Of a stretch of 64,000 nt of DNA, positions 63,264 to 64,000 are shown piece after piece. The position numbers and the translations under genes are program-made. Each line of letters begins with the position of its first letter. Position 1 is the first letter of the stretch. The notes under the pieces were generated by a model, which did no database searches, had not been told where the DNA came from, and saw nothing but the letters and a program-made list of their open reading frames with translations. Origin of the DNA: CATQHS01 sp965203375 (GTDB taxonomy: Bacteria; Actinomycetota; Acidimicrobiia; Acidimicrobiales; Aldehydirespiratoraceae); contig OZ241886.1 of NCBI GenBank assembly GCA_965203375.1, positions 434,001-498,000 on the forward strand, written 5' to 3'.

Positions 63264-64000
63264 ATGACATTGAAATTGAAGTTGCGTCGGGGTAAGAGGT
63301 CGTCGTGTCTGCGTATCATCGGATGGAATACAGCTTTCATCGTCATAGGTCTCACTTTGATTGTAGGAGTGAGTGAAATCTATTTTCGGGTGAAAATGCC
63401 GTTTACCCGTAGCGATCTACCCACGCGCTTCGATCCTGAAGTGGGATTCATCAGGGAGCCCTACGCCGAGATGCGACATACTGATAATCTGGATTTCTGG
63501 ACCATATCATGGACCAATAGCTTAGGGTTTCTAGATCGCGACCCTCAGCCCGATGTGGCGTTGATGAGTTGCCATGTTGTTGTGATGGGTGATTCTTTCG
63601 TGGAAGCTAAGGAGGTTGCCATCTCTGAGAAGCTTCAAGTCAAGTTGGAGAAACTAGTTGCCCAGACTCTGCCGCGTCTTAATGTCACCACATCAGCTTT
63701 TGGGCTAGGTGACACGGGCCAGATTAATCAACTACCTTATTATGATAAATATGCCCGGTTTATGGATCCTGAACTGCTAGTTCTCGTTTTTCATAGTAAT
63801 GATTTTTGGGATAACTCCCCTTTCTTGAGCGCCATGATTAAGGGATATCATCCTGAACACACGCCTTTCGTCATGGCAGAAAGAACGGACGATGGGACTA
63901 TGAGATTGCGTCCACCCGATCCTGAATATTCAAAGCTACGGAGTGCTATAGTTCTGCCTTCCTGGTTGCAGGAAGTGGCTGGAGTGTCCCATTTTGCAAA
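63264..64000 (+). CDS. SGNH/GDSL-hydrolase family protein, 3' end beyond the window
   Basis: ATG at 63264 opens a frame that runs without a stop to the right edge (245 codons). The N-terminus has a basic cluster then a membrane helix (IIGWNTAFIVIGLTLIVGV). Block I of SGNH hydrolases appears as VVVMGDSFVEA near residue 108 and the Asn block as VFHSNDFWDN near 176. The catalytic His would lie outside the window. Such membrane-anchored esterases act on acetylated cell-surface polysaccharides. Composition is AT-rich (TTT, ATT, GAT usage), unlike the neighbouring acs gene. Confidence 0.78.
   Translation, partial: MTLKLKLRRGKRSSCLRIIGWNTAFIVIGLTLIVGVSEIYFRVKMPFTRSDLPTRFDPEVGFIREPYAEMRHTDNLDFWTISWTNSLGFLDRDPQPDVALMSCHVVVMGDSFVEAKEVAISEKLQVKLEKLVAQTLPRLNVTTSAFGLGDTGQINQLPYYDKYARFMDPELLVLVFHSNDFWDNSPFLSAMIKGYHPEHTPFVMAERTDDGTMRLRPPDPEYSKLRSAIVLPSWLQEVAGVSHFA

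Overview
The window is about 64 kb of very GC-rich DNA with many GTG starts and four-base start/stop overlaps. No rRNA, tRNA, CRISPR array or insertion sequence was recognised. The gene set (F420-type LLM oxidoreductase, DUF222/HNH protein, DUF4349 lipoprotein, PatA/HtrB-like acyltransferase, isobutyryl-CoA mutase type operon, TTC38-like TPR protein) points to an actinomycete-type bacterium. I would guess the Acidimicrobiia, but that is inference. Three genes are clearly AT-richer than the rest (24.9-26.3 kb, 47.7-48.8 kb, and 63.3 kb to the right edge). A fourth, at 45.2-46.4 kb, is moderately so. These look acquired.

Layout. 0.1-9.1 kb: XRE/ImmA peptidase, a Cys-rich secreted protein, an unknown small protein, a DUF4349 lipoprotein, a TPR protein, an acyltransferase and an LLM oxidoreductase. 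9.2-18.0 kb: a DHA2 efflux pump, then a 1721-residue fusion of a DEDDh exonuclease, a DinG-type helicase and a RecQ helicase, then a UvrD-like helicase. 18-24.8 kb: small membrane protein, DUF222/HNH protein, fumarase-superfamily lyase, SDR, VOC protein, MFS transporter. 24.9-27.1 kb: a PemK/MazF-like gene and an AAA ATPase.

27.2-44.2 kb is a catabolic island. On the minus strand, a PanB-like TIM-barrel enzyme, two TRZ/ATZ-type amidohydrolases and a Rieske oxygenase lie in series. On the plus strand are an aldo/keto reductase, an enolase-superfamily dehydratase, an XRE-cupin regulator and a serine hydrolase. A second minus-strand operon runs from an NMT1/SsuA-type binding protein through ABC ATPase, a double-domain permease and ring-hydroxylating oxygenase beta and alpha subunits to a PhyH dioxygenase. 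The two diverging promoters at 32.4-32.5 kb and the binding-protein promoter at 44.2 kb share a 15-bp palindrome, TTTGAT-N3-RTCAAA. This suggests one regulon, with the XRE-cupin protein as the obvious candidate regulator. The substrate is not known; this is the best candidate here for an undescribed system.

44.4-56.6 kb: an AIM24/TIGR00266 protein, an AAA ATPase followed by a truncated partner, MaoC hydratase, an AT-rich GT-C-like membrane protein, IcmA/IcmB/MeaB (B12-dependent acyl-CoA mutase), DUF418, a tethered cytochrome c, MmcQ/YjbR, enoyl-CoA hydratase and an SDH-type serine protease. 56.7-63.2 kb: bioA-bioF-bioD, a deacetylase-like lipoprotein and acetyl-CoA synthetase. An SGNH-hydrolase gene runs off the right edge.

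A theme across the window is short tandem duplication (17 to about 70 bp) at gene junctions, often copying stop codons, start codons or Shine-Dalgarno sites. Examples are a cascade of two tiny leader ORFs in front of the dehydratase gene and a 17-bp repeat whose last unit carries the bioF start.
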